From Thozetella sp. PMI_491 (Eukaryota; Ascomycota; Sordariomycetes; Chaetosphaeriales; Chaetosphaeriaceae), in assembly GCA_021432635.1 (NCBI GenBank), contig MU270024.1, positions 1,226,906 to 1,290,905 on the forward strand: 64,000 nt of DNA, in the 5' to 3' direction. The notes below the pieces were generated by a model. The model saw only the letters and a program-made list of their open reading frames with translations. It had not been told where the DNA came from and searched no databases. Position 1 is the stretch's first letter; each line of letters opens with the position of its first letter. Shown here in pieces: positions 11,666-21,882 of the stretch. Made by a program: the position numbers and the translations under genes.

Positions 11666-14234
11666 GTTGACTGGATACCTTGCTCCTTACTTTGAGATCA
11701 GTGTTGAGCATGTTTTGCGAAGCATCACGTAGCATCCTAGAAGGCGCATACTTTTATAGCCCTTCTCTATGCTCTTGTGGACGGCCCACGTGCCTATTTC
11801 TGAGGACTTACCCCGTTGTGCCGATCGAGACTTGTCGGCTTAACACCAGGATCCCCTGCACGAAGGCGCGAGGGGGCCCAACGAATCATGTGCAGAGTAG
11901 GCCGTAAGTGAGGTTACACTGCGCTTGTGGGAAGGTTGAGCCTACTTCCCCAGATTGAGATGATATGCAGGTAATATCAGAAGCTCCTAACCCCGCATTA
12001 ATCCCCTCTGTTTAGTTCGCTCTCTGTAGCTCGGTGCATCTTGGCAAGACAGACCGAGAGACGTCATATGTAGTCATTGCCTTGCAGCATCTGTAGGCCT
12101 ATGAAGCACTGGCTCTCTCAATAAAGCTCTTCCTGGGGCGGGGCAAAGTTGGAGATTCAATGGGAGGGGTTCCCCACGCTGCATTAGTGCCTAATGGTCG
12201 AGCGGAAGCGTGAATGCTCTACATTGGAAGACGCATGCGTTCTTAGGTACGTATATGGTAGTCGTGGGGTCAGCTGTGCCGGAATAACATTCCCGGAGTA
12301 TGTTTGTCGGCGGCAGTCATGCAGAAACGGGCTGGAGAAAAGCAGTCTCATGTCTCCCATGCATATTATATCGGGCCTTTGGACCGAGGGTGCCAAAGAT
12401 CGCCTCTTTGTCGACGCGTCAGGCAGGTGCGGAGATGTTCGGCAGACGAACTGCCTTCTTTCTCACTCCACGATTGCGTAGGCATTTCGGGAGTAGTAAT
12501 ATGACCGTGAAAGTCCTCCACACCTTCCGATATGTCAAGGTGTCTTTGTCCTCGCAAGTGGTGTTGAAATACTTGCTAAAGGACGACGCTATGCTGTCGC
12601 CCGCGGGCGTTTAACTGGAACCTCACCTAGAATCGCTATTGACAACCGACTTGCTCTGGCTAGGTAAAATACCACAGACATGAGCAAGCTCGGGGCCGGA
12701 AAGCAAAAGATGCCCGGATGGACGCGGGGTAGCTTGCCGAGGAAGTCGAATGGGCCGAGGGGCACATAGTCTTGACGGTCCATCGTCCTGTCGTGAAACA
12801 GCGGTAATCTTGGCATGAACAAAGATACCTCGGGACATGCTAGGAGACATATCTTCCCACTGTCCCCGCCTCTATGCCCAGTACTCAGAAGTGGCACCCA
12901 CTTCAAACCAACAAACTTTCCGGATGTTTCTTAGTACCGGCGGGGTACTTGCAGGAACCCTCGTTGGAACAAGTGGTGTCCTCAATGCGTTCCTTGGCTT
13001 CCTCCAATGAAGGGTCACCTAGCGCCCGTTGGCATGGTGACTCTCATCGACCCTTCTAGTATAAGGTAGCAGTCGACGGAAAGGGAGGAGTGGAAGAGGC
13101 TTACATCCCACTGAATATTACGGGAAAAGTCAGTGAGCGAGTAGTAAGGTGGAAACCCGTTACAGCACGGGAGAGAAGTCTCCTCTATGCGTAAGAGCTA
13201 GCTAGCTAAGGTAGGTAAGGCTGCGGTGCACGCGCCCAAGGCGGTGTTCCCGGGTGGCAAGCCGGGGCATGTGCTCGATGTTAAGGGACGGGCTTATGTG
13301 CTGGACATGATAGGATACCGTAGCGGACATATTACTGTTGCCGGCGGTGCCCGCAGTCCGGCTCTAGAAATGCCCAAGAAGACGGCAGAAGAATGCCGCC
13401 ACGAGCAAGGTCCCCTCGCCTACGTTGCGGTGCGGGGTTCCTCTAGGGTTACGGCGCTACCTCAGGTTGCCTGAACCGTGCCAATGCTATCTTCGTGGGC
13501 CGGGTAGGAAATACGGGGCTTGGAACTCTCTGGGATGCTCAAGGAGCAGTCGAACGGATATGTAGAATAAGAAGTTATGTATAGAAAGCGCTCGAAAACA
13601 CACCCATCACTATTATAACTGAGGTAGTCTGCTTATACCAACTGCTCCATTACGACGAGGCTTGTCGCGCGTGTATTCTTAGGTGTGCCTGTACGGAATA
13701 TTGTACCCTATCTTCCAAAGCTAATACTAATGGCTACTCTCGCCCGGACAAGCCGAGACATTTCTGTCTCGGTTAGTAAATGTTCTGGCGGTAATAGATG
13801 TATTAATTCGTGTGCAGTATCTGCTCATCCTAATACTGATCTGAGTTGGAAGATTACCACGCTCTCACAATAAAGCTATGTAACCATCATCCCAAAGACC
13901 ATTCAATATTGACTGCACTGACCAACTAGTGGTCGGCGAGTCGATCACACCCTTAGCCACCTATTTATAACCTACGTCCCCAAGGTAGCTACCAAGACTA
14001 CTAGCGCGGGAACGGTGAGTTTGGGTCTTTGAAGTGCCCCGGCTGTGCAGTAAAGTCGTCATTGCGGAAACACGGATAAGGGCAGAAATTGCTCAAATTT
14101 TAGCAATGAAGATGTGAAAATTGGACTTGCACAACTCTGTCACTGTGTCCAAGTGCAATAGGCCCGAACTTTGGCGGGCTGCCACCACCAGGACGCAGTT
14201 TCGCGAAAATTTGCAACAATGCATGCCGCTTTAT
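11666..14234. other. Upstream region of alcohol oxidase, decayed sequence
   Basis: About 2.6 kb upstream of the alcohol oxidase start. The first several hundred bases should hold its promoter. The remainder carries no intact gene; short open frames on both strands show one acyltransferase-like fragment (listed separately) and otherwise nothing I recognise. The wording of the sequence changes at about 14.0 kb towards the TTCGCGA-rich style of the neighbouring island. Confidence 0.4.
12589..12783 (-). pseudogene. Possible relic of an acyltransferase N-terminus
   Basis: An open stretch on the minus strand begins at 12783 and reads DYVPLGPFDFL, then PRVHPGIFCFPAP, a helical stretch, and an ILGEV ending. 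This order (PLxPFD near the start, RVxxxxxCFP, a helix, then a small-residue GEV turn) resembles the N-terminal part of fungal HxxxD-type acyltransferases (PF02458 relatives). No downstream HxxxD or DFGWG motif could be found in the neighbourhood in any frame, so at best it is a fragment. The resemblance is by eye and weak. Confidence 0.25.
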
Positions 14235-14424
14235 ATGTGCGCAACTACGGCTACGACTAACTGTAAAAAAATATTAAACTACTAGAACGCGAAATCGCGG
14301 GCTACACACACATATAATATATGCCTGCGCATCCACTTGCGTGTGCGCGTAAAAACAGATTAAGTAAATGATTGAAAACATTTTTTTTTAATTTTTTTTT
14401 ACAGTTGTAGCTGTAGTTACGCAT
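14235..14424. repeat. Imperfect inverted repeat, MITE-like
   Basis: The left arm (about 14235-14271) reads gcgcaactacggctac, a few bases, then ctgtaaaaaaa. The right arm (about 14391-14424), read on the minus strand, gives gcgtaactacagctac followed by actgtaaaaaaa. Roughly 33-37 bp per arm match with a few substitutions and small indels. The interior is about 120 bp of AT-rich sequence containing CACACACATATAATATAT and runs of T. A short AT-rich core with paired ends is what a MITE or a foldback repeat looks like. I could not define target-site duplications, so a MITE is an inference. Confidence 0.5.
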
Positions 14425-15007
14425 TATGAAGTGTGCGTCCATTCTCGCAAAATTTGCGCACAATTGCCTAGTAGTTGTGGTAACAAATCTTTAAGGGTTC
14501 AATTGTAGTGGCCCATTTGCCCCCGTCATAGTCACATGGCCTGATCATCTGACAAATAGTCGCGAACGAAGACGGAGCATCACTGTTCGCGACAATATGA
14601 GGAATGGGTTGACTGGTTTGTGGGAGGCGAGGATAGGGCCAAGCCTAGTACAAATTCTCACTGGCGAATAGCATGTAATTCCTCCGGCGGTAGGCGAGGT
14701 AGTTTCAATAACAAAGCTATTTGCATATCTCAAACGCTATTGCAGCTTGGTAATTTGGCACTCCACTCACAGTCCCTCATCTTTTATGTCACTAGGACCT
14801 CGTGTTGCAGAATGGCCTAGGTTGCAAATGTGGAGCTTGAAATGGCTGTTTGCGAGGGAAGATAGGGTGTTGGAGTACGAAGATCTATGATGAACCATTT
14901 TAGTTAGTGCTCTGCGATGGGGTGCAGGTTCGCAATTTTTGTATTCTCTAGCTCTTTTTGGGCTCGATACATGTGAACTGCCCGATTCCAAATCATTGCT
15001 CATCGCC
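14425..15007. other. Left flank of the island, no gene seen
   Basis: About 580 bp between the inverted repeat and the degenerate repeats behind the first Cys-rich gene. It is moderately AT-rich, with words such as tttgcgag and gttgcaaatg. No open frame with recognisable motifs. Confidence 0.45.
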
Positions 15008-15159
15008 GGGTCCTCACCTCAAGTGCTCGCACCTTCCCGCAAATGTCCCCGTCTTCCCGCGCCTTCATCGGGTCCAACCGTCTAGGTCTCACATGCTCGT
15101 ACCTTGTCGCATCCCTGCCAGGTCCAATCTGAGACTCAAATGCTCGCATCTTTTCGCAT
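15008..15159. repeat. Three degenerate copies of a ~40-60 bp unit at the 3' end of a gene
   Basis: Copies at about 15008-15041, 15070-15111 and 15120-15159 share the order ggtcc, then ctca, then atgctcgyacctt, then tcgca. Spacing between copies is about 50-60 bp. The third copy overlaps the last codons of the 583-residue Cys-rich gene, so the unit probably arose by duplication of that gene's 3' end. The meaning is unknown. Confidence 0.5.
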
Positions 15160-16887
15160 ACCGTCGGCAATCAATTGCGATATCTGCTCGTGCTGTTCAG
15201 AAATGACCTGGCTCTCGCGAACCTCCTTTTCGGCGACATCCAGCTCCTGCCGCAGAGCAGCCGCCTTTGTCTGCAAATTAGCCGTGACATCTTTGGCCTT
15301 TTCAGTAGTCTCGCGAGACAAACGAGCGATATTTTGAAGTTTTACGCTCAGATTGATGTGGTCGGCTTCGCACTGCTTGAGGGTGGGCGCCAATATCTCC
15401 GTGGGTTTGCCCTGGGCAGAGAAAGCGGCGACTTGCTCTTGCAGAAGCTTCATGGTAGTCCCCAGGCTTGAGAGCCCCTGAAGATCTTTTTTGACACCTT
15501 CGATGGAGAATTTTGTCGTATTGTTTTGCGTCTGAGTGGGAGCGAGGATGTCGGCTGGAACTACGACTCGGTGCTCATCCTTGTCGCCGGTCTTCGCAGA
15601 GCGCGACTTGGAAGGTCGATTAGTGACCTTGACCTTGCGAAAGTTGCAATTTCCCGAGCGGCTGCTGTAGTGACAATTGGCGCAGTCGAGCTGATTCGTA
15701 TCACCCACTACACAAACCTGGAATGGTCCTGTGCTATGCATGCGGCACGACTCGCATGGCTCTCCTTCATCCCCAACCAGTTGCACAAGTGCGGCTTCTT
15801 GGTTGGCCCCTCTCTTCAAATTATAGCCGGCAAGACGACTCAAGGGGTTTCTCAATTTCGCGACGATCGGGTAGTAGGGATCCTCTCCTTGGAATTTGCG
15901 AGCGTCGAGTAAAAGTTTCTGTGCGACTTTGCTCAGCTTGATCTTGTCCTGAGCGACTTTCGCGAGGAACCATTCCAGGGTTAAATATCCGTTGTCGAGC
16001 TCGTCGTGGGTAATATCTCGTCGCGCTGGCCGTCCATCGGTAGGAATGACGTTTCGAGCATGCAAATCGGCGTACCGGTGATTCGCATCTGGAAGGATTT
16101 GGTTTTGTGCAGGTCCCTCAAACTGCTCCGCGTTTGAAGTGTCCTGACGCGGGGAGTCCTCCATTGGCATATCTGGATCGTTGTGGCTGAGGGGGGGCGC
16201 ATCTTCGTCACCTTGAGCAGAACCGCTTGCATCGTCTTCCACGAATTGATTCAAGTCGACACAAAACATCGGGGCATCTCCATCGTCCGCCGAGTCGCTG
16301 TCGTCCGACGAAGAAATAAACTTCTCCGTTACTATATTGCATCCTTCGAAACCCATGTAGTGGCAATTTAGGCACTCGCTGCTGATTTCCAGTTCGGAAT
16401 CTGCACCGCATTGCAGGAATGGACCGAGTCCGCCTTCGCAATGGCTGCATGGGGTATCCATCACGGTTGCTTCAAGTTGACTGATCACTGCTATCACCCT
16501 GGTCTCGTTTTGCAAATCCAAATCCAGCCAGCCACCGGTTGTTGCGTCGGGTCGAAGCTGTGCTGTGTGCTCATAGAGGCCGTCGTCGTCCAGGTATTGC
16601 TGGCCGTACAAGGCTTCGACCATGCGGTCGAGAATATCGGTTCTGACAATGCGACCACGTTCGTACTCGGCGCGAATCCATTCTGCGAAAACGATGCCTC
16701 CAGCATCGTGTGGATGGATGTCGCGAATGGCGCTTTTCGCAATGAGGTGTTGACGTTCCTCTTGTTCTCTCTTGCGATCCTCCTCTCTTCGACACTCGTC
16801 TTCCTCGCGCTGGCGCTGAAATTTGGTCTTACGTTTCACGCGTATCTTCGTAGGTTTGCGATCTTTCGCGTTCTTAGCTGGCGGCAT
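15136..16887 (-). CDS. Cys-rich coiled-coil protein with two DUF3716-like motifs (paralogue A)
   Basis: Intronless, 583 residues, function unknown. Visible order: a very basic, charged helix (about 8-50), an EWIRAEYERGRI segment (69-80), a first cysteine motif (C137, C140, then GPFLQC150, C162, C165HY, C173), an acidic linker (185-240), a second helical segment (GYLTLEWFLAK, 290-300), a second cysteine motif (C368, C371, GPFQVC382, C392ANC395HY, C404) and a C-terminal coiled coil (about 455-575). The C-x2-C...GPFxxC...CxNCHY...C pattern is what I recall of the fungal domain DUF3716, here present twice, probably zinc binding. It shares its 495-bp upstream region with the divergent nuclease-like gene at 17383. 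Paralogue B (19942-21882) has the same architecture. Likely nuclear, by its basic stretches; that is inference. Confidence 0.85.
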   Translation of the reverse strand: MPPAKNAKDRKPTKIRVKRKTKFQRQREEDECRREEDRKREQEERQHLIAKSAIRDIHPHDAGGIVFAEWIRAEYERGRIVRTDILDRMVEALYGQQYLDDDGLYEHTAQLRPDATTGGWLDLDLQNETRVIAVISQLEATVMDTPCSHCEGGLGPFLQCGADSELEISSECLNCHYMGFEGCNIVTEKFISSSDDSDSADDGDAPMFCVDLNQFVEDDASGSAQGDEDAPPLSHNDPDMPMEDSPRQDTSNAEQFEGPAQNQILPDANHRYADLHARNVIPTDGRPARRDITHDELDNGYLTLEWFLAKVAQDKIKLSKVAQKLLLDARKFQGEDPYYPIVAKLRNPLSRLAGYNLKRGANQEAALVQLVGDEGEPCESCRMHSTGPFQVCVVGDTNQLDCANCHYSSRSGNCNFRKVKVTNRPSKSRSAKTGDKDEHRVVVPADILAPTQTQNNTTKFSIEGVKKDLQGLSSLGTTMKLLQEQVAAFSAQGKPTEILAPTLKQCEADHINLSVKLQNIARLSRETTEKAKDVTANLQTKAAALRQELDVAEKEVRESQVISEQHEQISQLIADGMRKDASI

Positions 16888-17382
16888 ATTGAGAGATGAA
16901 AATAATTGATTAGTGGAAGGTCATGCGAAGTAAACGTCGACTCTAGTTGGTGAGACAAGAGACGAGAATGTGCGGCAGTGGGATGGAAAGGACGTGCGCC
17001 AAAGGGAGTGAGGTGAGTGGAAAGTGAAATGCCCAAAGAGCGTGAGATGTTGAGGGAATAGGTAGCTTGTCAACAAGTTATTTTGCGACGACAACGTCAA
17101 ATTATTTGGTGCCTCGATTTGCGACCACTTTTCTGATAGTTCCGTCGCTTGAGCTTAGTTCTCAGCTGAGGCGGTGCGAACTACTGGTGATGTTCAGGGA
17201 CAGGTTCCAAGTTCAGATGGCAAGTATGGTCGTTCCTTCCCAACATGTCCGAGATGCCTTCAAACCCTCATCACCAGGGATGCCTGGAGACTATCTGGAC
17301 ACACACCAGAGAAAACACCATATTATTGTGAAATCCACCAATTATCGCAAGAATTTCCAAGATTCCATTCATTGTGTACATT
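16888..17382. promoter_or_regulatory. Bidirectional promoter region of the island genes
   Basis: A 495-bp gap separates two divergent start codons (16887 minus, 17383 plus), so both genes must be driven from here. The block around 17170-17200 (gaactactggtgatgttcag) resembles gccgctggtgatattcggcac near 22225, upstream of paralogue B, which may be a shared promoter word. No clear TATA box. Confidence 0.5.
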
Positions 17383-19652
17383 ATGGTTGTCACACGTTCA
17401 AATTCGCGAGCTTCTTCATCCCTGCCAACTTCGTCCAAATTGTTGAAGCGCAAGGCAGCCGAAGACACCGCCATCGGCGAAGATGTTGACTTGCAAGATG
17501 ACTGCTTGGGTGATCTCAACTTTCAGCACGATGATTTGAACGACTCTGACTCTCAACATGATGATTTGAACGACTCTGACTTTCAGCATGATGACTTGAG
17601 CGATCTTGATTTGCAAGATCATGACTTGAACGGTCTCCAAACACCAGGTGACTATTCGAGCGATCCTGACTCTCGGTGTGATGACTTATGCAATCTCCAA
17701 ACGCCAGATGACCACTCGAGCGATTTCCAACTACGCGACTATGACTTGTGCGACGATGATCACTCTTTCGAAAATGATGACATGCGCGAAAACGAGAACT
17801 TGCGCGATGACGAGGACTTGCTTGAGCTCGACTTGCGGTCGAAAAAGAAGCGAAAGCAAACCTACACTCCTGCCGCCGAATGGATCCGAGAGCAAGATAA
17901 AATTTTTGGTCATTCTTCCCCAAACCATCCCAATATTCGACGATTCCAGGAGAAGATGTCTGTTCTCATCAAGGATCTCTGCAAGTGGGCAGTTGGCACC
18001 AAAGATGAGTGGGCTGAATTCGTCCAGACGACTGCACAAGAGAGAGCTGTTTCCATTAGGGTTCGCAAGTCTCTGGCACTCGCGGATCCGGCCCGTGTCG
18101 CCAATGATCTTTTTCAACACCTGCCTCTCCAGTCTCAAGAAGTCCTGGGAAGATTCCCTCTCGCGCCTTCCGACCTTCTCGAGCTCCCCGGGGGAGCAGA
18201 GGACTCTCTACACCATGTTGTCTATCTGGACATTGTTGCTCGTTTCCCACGAGATCAAATTGTGCAAGTCCAATCTCCAAACTTCCGCAAGCCGATCAAA
18301 GGCTTGAAGGAGGGTGTTGATGTCAAGACCTCTTCCAAGTTATGGGTTTACGATGGGAGCAGCGCCAGGAGAGAGGGGGCCTTTGCGCGAATTCATGAGC
18401 ACCTACGCCAGGGCAATCGAGGTCTGTAGGATTCTTTCCTGTGCCTCCCAATCATGACCTAACAGTTGCAAATACAGCTTCGGGAACTTCCAAGTCAGAA
18501 AATTCGGACCAGAAATACGATCCCGCACACTACCGCCGTGCGCGTCAGCTAGATGTGGTTCAAAATTTCCGTCTCGTCGGCGTTTGGAACAACCCTACAT
18601 TTCATCAAGGCGATGTGACCGATGCAAACGATTCCAACACCAGCCATCCGATGTTTTTTGAAGCAATTCTGATGGTTTTCCTGAACCTATGTCCTACGTC
18701 TCAAGCGTCATATCACCCAGCGAGTGCAGTTTTGCTCATTTCTCGTCTCAGAGAAGGCAAAGATTTGCCAAACCTCTCGGAGGTGAGCCTCAATCGCGCT
18801 TGGCCATTTCGTCAAGATGGAGGAGCAGGTCCGCGACCTGTTGGGGGTGAGATACAAGTTTCTCGTTCCAACTGGCAATGTACTAACCCGACATGCCCAT
18901 ATGGCCCGGTTGCCGATCCAGCTCGCGAGCATTGGTTTTCATATCCCCGCGGATTACCCCCTTCCCAGGAAAATTGCATCTGCAACAATTGCAGGGCTTT
19001 TATGGACAGAAATGGCACCATCCCAGATGATACCCATATGCCTTTCAACTTTCGCGACAAATCGACTTGGCGATGTACCAATCCAGACTGTCCATTCCCA
19101 GCATCGACGTCTCACTGGAAATACTTGCCTGGAACTCCACATACGGGCGAGTTTTGCATTTGCGAAAACTGTGCAGTATCTTGGCGAGCCGGGAAGGGAT
19201 TGCCAGACAGATTTCACATCGCTAGGCGGACAAAGCACACGGCCACATCCGGCTGGAAGTGCACCAACCGTGACTGCCCCTATCCGTCGTCTGATGACCC
19301 CAATCAAAGATGGGGCTACTATCCGAAGGACAGCCCACACACCAAGGACTTCTGCATCTGTAACTCATGCAGGCAATATTTGATGCAAAAAAACCAGCTC
19401 CCGGGTGCTTCTCATCGAGCCTACGCCCCCAGAGGCAACAAAGTCGGCTGGAGATGCACAAATTCCCAGTGTCCATTTCCACCATCCGACGATCCGAAGC
19501 AGAGATGGGGATATTTTCCGAAAGGCAGCCCACACAATTCTGAGTTTTGCATTTGCGATAGATGCAGAAACTATGTTAAGAGCCATGACAAACTTCCAGA
19601 TCGATCGTATGTGCCGAAGACGCGAAGGAACAACCAACTGCCAGGTGCGTAA
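17383..19652 (+). CDS. GIY-YIG-like protein with four GATA-like zinc-binding repeats
   Basis: Two exons, 17383-18421 and 18478-19652 (56-nt intron, GTCTGT donor, CCTAAC branch, ACAG acceptor), 737 residues. Order: acidic decapeptide repeats (41-130), a basic patch SKKKRK (about 153-158, possible nuclear signal), then a region resembling fungal GIY-YIG-nuclease-like domains. There, LWVYDGSS (about 320-327) stands for the paired GIY/YIG strands, R336 and H338 (RIHEH) for the catalytic Arg helix, and E408 in FFEAILMVFL for the metal-binding Glu. From 479 on come four repeats of about 60-65 residues: W-x-C-T-N-x-x-C-P, then W-x-Y-x-P, then CIC-x-x-C. These resemble a GATA-type finger. The start at 17383 is the first ATG. 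Predicted role: nucleic-acid binding, possibly cutting; not shown. The stop lies beside a GTGCGT, so a further exon cannot be excluded. Confidence 0.8.
17503..17772 (+). repeat. 30-bp coding tandem repeat (acidic decapeptides)
   Basis: About nine in-register units of ten residues inside the nuclease-like gene. The clearest are DLNFQHDDLN-type units such as DLNDSDSQHD and DLNDSDFQHD; later units alternate with DLxxLQTPxD. At DNA level the core unit is close to gatgatttgaacgactctga. A repeat of this kind is likely length-variable between strains. Confidence 0.85.
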
Positions 19653-19941
19653 GGATTCGGTGACGGAAGCCTTGGCCACATTTGCTTGGGGAGATTCAAT
19701 GGTGCCCTCAACAGAGTTCTATAATTTGCAAGACTCTGGAGGTTACTGAGACTAAAATTTCACTTGATCAAATGCAAATCAGATTTGCTTTATGGGTTGT
19801 GTTGTATTGCCTAACTTCTAGTGTGGCATGTACTGGTTGCGTGAAATACACGTGGGGTGCCCAATTTGACAATCACCCCGTCCCGCTCCCTTCCGAAATC
19901 CTGCGACCTCGCCAAATTTCGCGCCTGATGTAGCAATTTCA
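19653..19941. other. Convergent spacer
   Basis: A 289-bp gap between the stop codons of the nuclease-like gene and paralogue B, which face each other. It must hold both 3' untranslated regions. Confidence 0.5.
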
Positions 19942-21882
19942 TTACCTAGTCCTTCGCGCTGAAACCTGTCGCAGACCGTTGTCAATAGTCTGGACCTTTG
20001 CTGCGTGGTTGGCCATCTTGTCTTGAGTTTCGCGAAGTTGCTTCTCAACGGCCTCCAACTGTTCCTTCAATGTTGTCTTCTTCTCTCGCAACCTTTCTTC
20101 ATCATCTCGAAGACCTTTCAGCGCCTCGCGGGAGGCTCGCGAAGTGTCTTGGAGGTTCGCGCTCAGTCGGCCAGAATCGGTTTGGCACTGGGACAGAGTG
20201 GGCGTTAAGACATCGGCAGGGAGATCCATCGCCGTGAGGCTCGCGACCTGGCTTTGTATACTCAGCTCCAACGAGGTCAAGCTATCTAGGTCATTCAAAT
20301 CAGCTTGAATTTTTTCAAGTGGAACTTCGGAAGCTTCTTGATCGTTGTGCTCGTCGTCATTTGCCCGGCCACCTGGTTCGCCCTGCGAAGGCGCGGCTGA
20401 TAGTTGTCTTCTGCTGCTGGCTTTGTTAGCTTGCTTTTTAGGGAGAAGCTTGCCGGACTTCTCATGATAGAAGGTGCATATATGCGAGCGGCTGTTGAAG
20501 TGACAGTTCGCGCAATCGTGTTGGTTGGTCTCGCCAATGACACAGACCTTGAAAGGTCCCGTGCCGCGCTCACATTTCTCGCAAGCGGGCGTCTTCTCGT
20601 CTCCCACAAGCTGCATAAGTGCAGACTCTTGGTTAGCTCCCCTGCCCAAAGAGAATTGACTGAGATTAGAGTGAGACTCTCGTAGCTTCGCAACGAGTGG
20701 GTAGTGCTCGTCCTTGTCGCGGATTTCAAGGGCTCTAGCCAGAAGCTTCTGTGCAACACCACTCAGCTTGAGTTTCTTACTCTCAGTCTCCCAAATGAAC
20801 CACTCTAGAGTCAAATATCCATGTTCGAGTTGATCTTCAGGTACTTCTCGGCGCGCTGGGCGATCTGCCGAGGGTACGATTCCTCGCTTTCGCAAATCGT
20901 CGTGGTCTGGATTCGCGGCTGGGTTTTGGACGGATGATGCGGGAGAGTCACTGTTGCTCTGATCCATGGGTTGGCCAGGTGCGTCATCCATGATCACATC
21001 GGGATCAGGACGGTTCGCATCTGGAAGAACTTCGTCGTTTTGCAAGTCCTCGCTCGCGCCTGGAAGCACTTCGTCGCGCACAGTGTCCTGGTTCGCGTCT
21101 GGCAACATTTCGTCGTGTTGCAAATCCTGGGTTGCATCTGGGAGTATTTCGTGCCGCTGAGTGTTTTGGTTCGCGCGTGGGAGACTTTCCTCGTGTTGCA
21201 AGTCCTGGTTCGCATCCGAAGGAGTTTGGTCGTGTTGATTGTCCTGGCTAGGGTCGGCGCCGCCAGTCGTACCGCCCTGGCCTCTGTCCGCCCAGCTCTT
21301 GTAATCCTGATCTAGGATGTCGCATCCACTCAGGCTTTGGTAGAAGCAATTAAGACACATGCTGTCAACCAAATCCAAATCTTGAACGCAATCTGCAAAA
21401 GGTCCGCACTCGTTCTTGCAATGGTTGCATGATTCGGTTTCTACGTCTTCTGCAATCTGGCTGATGATAGCCAACACCTTCTTTTCGTCTTGCAGATCAA
21501 GTTGTGGCCAGTCGCCTGTTGTAGCATCGCGCCGGAGGTTTGCATGCCAATAGTAGAACCCGCTATTTTTGTCGATACTGCTATAAAGGATGCCAACCAT
21601 TTCTTCGACTGCCGACGTTTTAATGATTCGTCCGCGAATGTATTCGCCTCGGATCCACTCCGCATATATGCACCCGTCGACTTCGTGTGGAGGACGGTCG
21701 CGTGCGGCGCCTTCTGCATCGATCTTCTGGTGGCGTGCGACAAGCTCTAACTCGCGTTTGCGCTCCGTCTCTTCGCTTTTTTGTTTCTCGCGGCGTTGCT
21801 TTGCGAGCTCCCGAGCTTGCTTTCCCTGTGCGAGCACATCGTCTGGTGTCGCAGACTTGTGTTTATCCTTTGGCCGCGCCAT
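19942..21882 (-). CDS. Cys-rich coiled-coil protein with two DUF3716-like motifs (paralogue B)
   Basis: Intronless, 646 residues from the ATG at 21882. The open frame runs further upstream, but MARPKDKHKS is the start that lines up with paralogue A, and the upstream extension is hydrophobic and unlike it. Architecture equals paralogue A: charged basic helix (25-60), AEWIRGEYIRGRI (74-86), first cysteine motif (C152, C155, GPFADC165, C176LNC179, C187), an acidic linker expanded by a 13-residue tandem repeat (213-290), GYLTLEWFIW, second cysteine motif (GPFKVC, CANCHF), and a long C-terminal coiled coil. The spacing of conserved cysteines is almost the same in both motifs and both proteins, which argues for selection and metal binding. 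Function unknown. The two paralogues bracket the nuclease-like gene. Confidence 0.85.
   Translation of the reverse strand: MARPKDKHKSATPDDVLAQGKQARELAKQRREKQKSEETERKRELELVARHQKIDAEGAARDRPPHEVDGCIYAEWIRGEYIRGRIIKTSAVEEMVGILYSSIDKNSGFYYWHANLRRDATTGDWPQLDLQDEKKVLAIISQIAEDVETESCNHCKNECGPFADCVQDLDLVDSMCLNCFYQSLSGCDILDQDYKSWADRGQGGTTGGADPSQDNQHDQTPSDANQDLQHEESLPRANQNTQRHEILPDATQDLQHDEMLPDANQDTVRDEVLPGASEDLQNDEVLPDANRPDPDVIMDDAPGQPMDQSNSDSPASSVQNPAANPDHDDLRKRGIVPSADRPARREVPEDQLEHGYLTLEWFIWETESKKLKLSGVAQKLLARALEIRDKDEHYPLVAKLRESHSNLSQFSLGRGANQESALMQLVGDEKTPACEKCERGTGPFKVCVIGETNQHDCANCHFNSRSHICTFYHEKSGKLLPKKQANKASSRRQLSAAPSQGEPGGRANDDEHNDQEASEVPLEKIQADLNDLDSLTSLELSIQSQVASLTAMDLPADVLTPTLSQCQTDSGRLSANLQDTSRASREALKGLRDDEERLREKKTTLKEQLEAVEKQLRETQDKMANHAAKVQTIDNGLRQVSARRTR
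21013..21246 (-). repeat. 39-bp coding tandem repeat (six 13-residue units)
   Basis: Six units of 13 residues in paralogue B, of the form QDLQHDEMLPDAN (residues 213-290), all in register. Paralogue A carries a single unit-like stretch (QNQILPDAN, about 251-259), so the array expanded after the duplication. It lies in the acidic linker between the two cysteine motifs. Confidence 0.9.

Noticed and set aside
21013-21246. Possible CRISPR-like array
   Set aside because: The regular 39-bp units are tandem, without spacers, and keep an open reading frame inside a eukaryotic gene.
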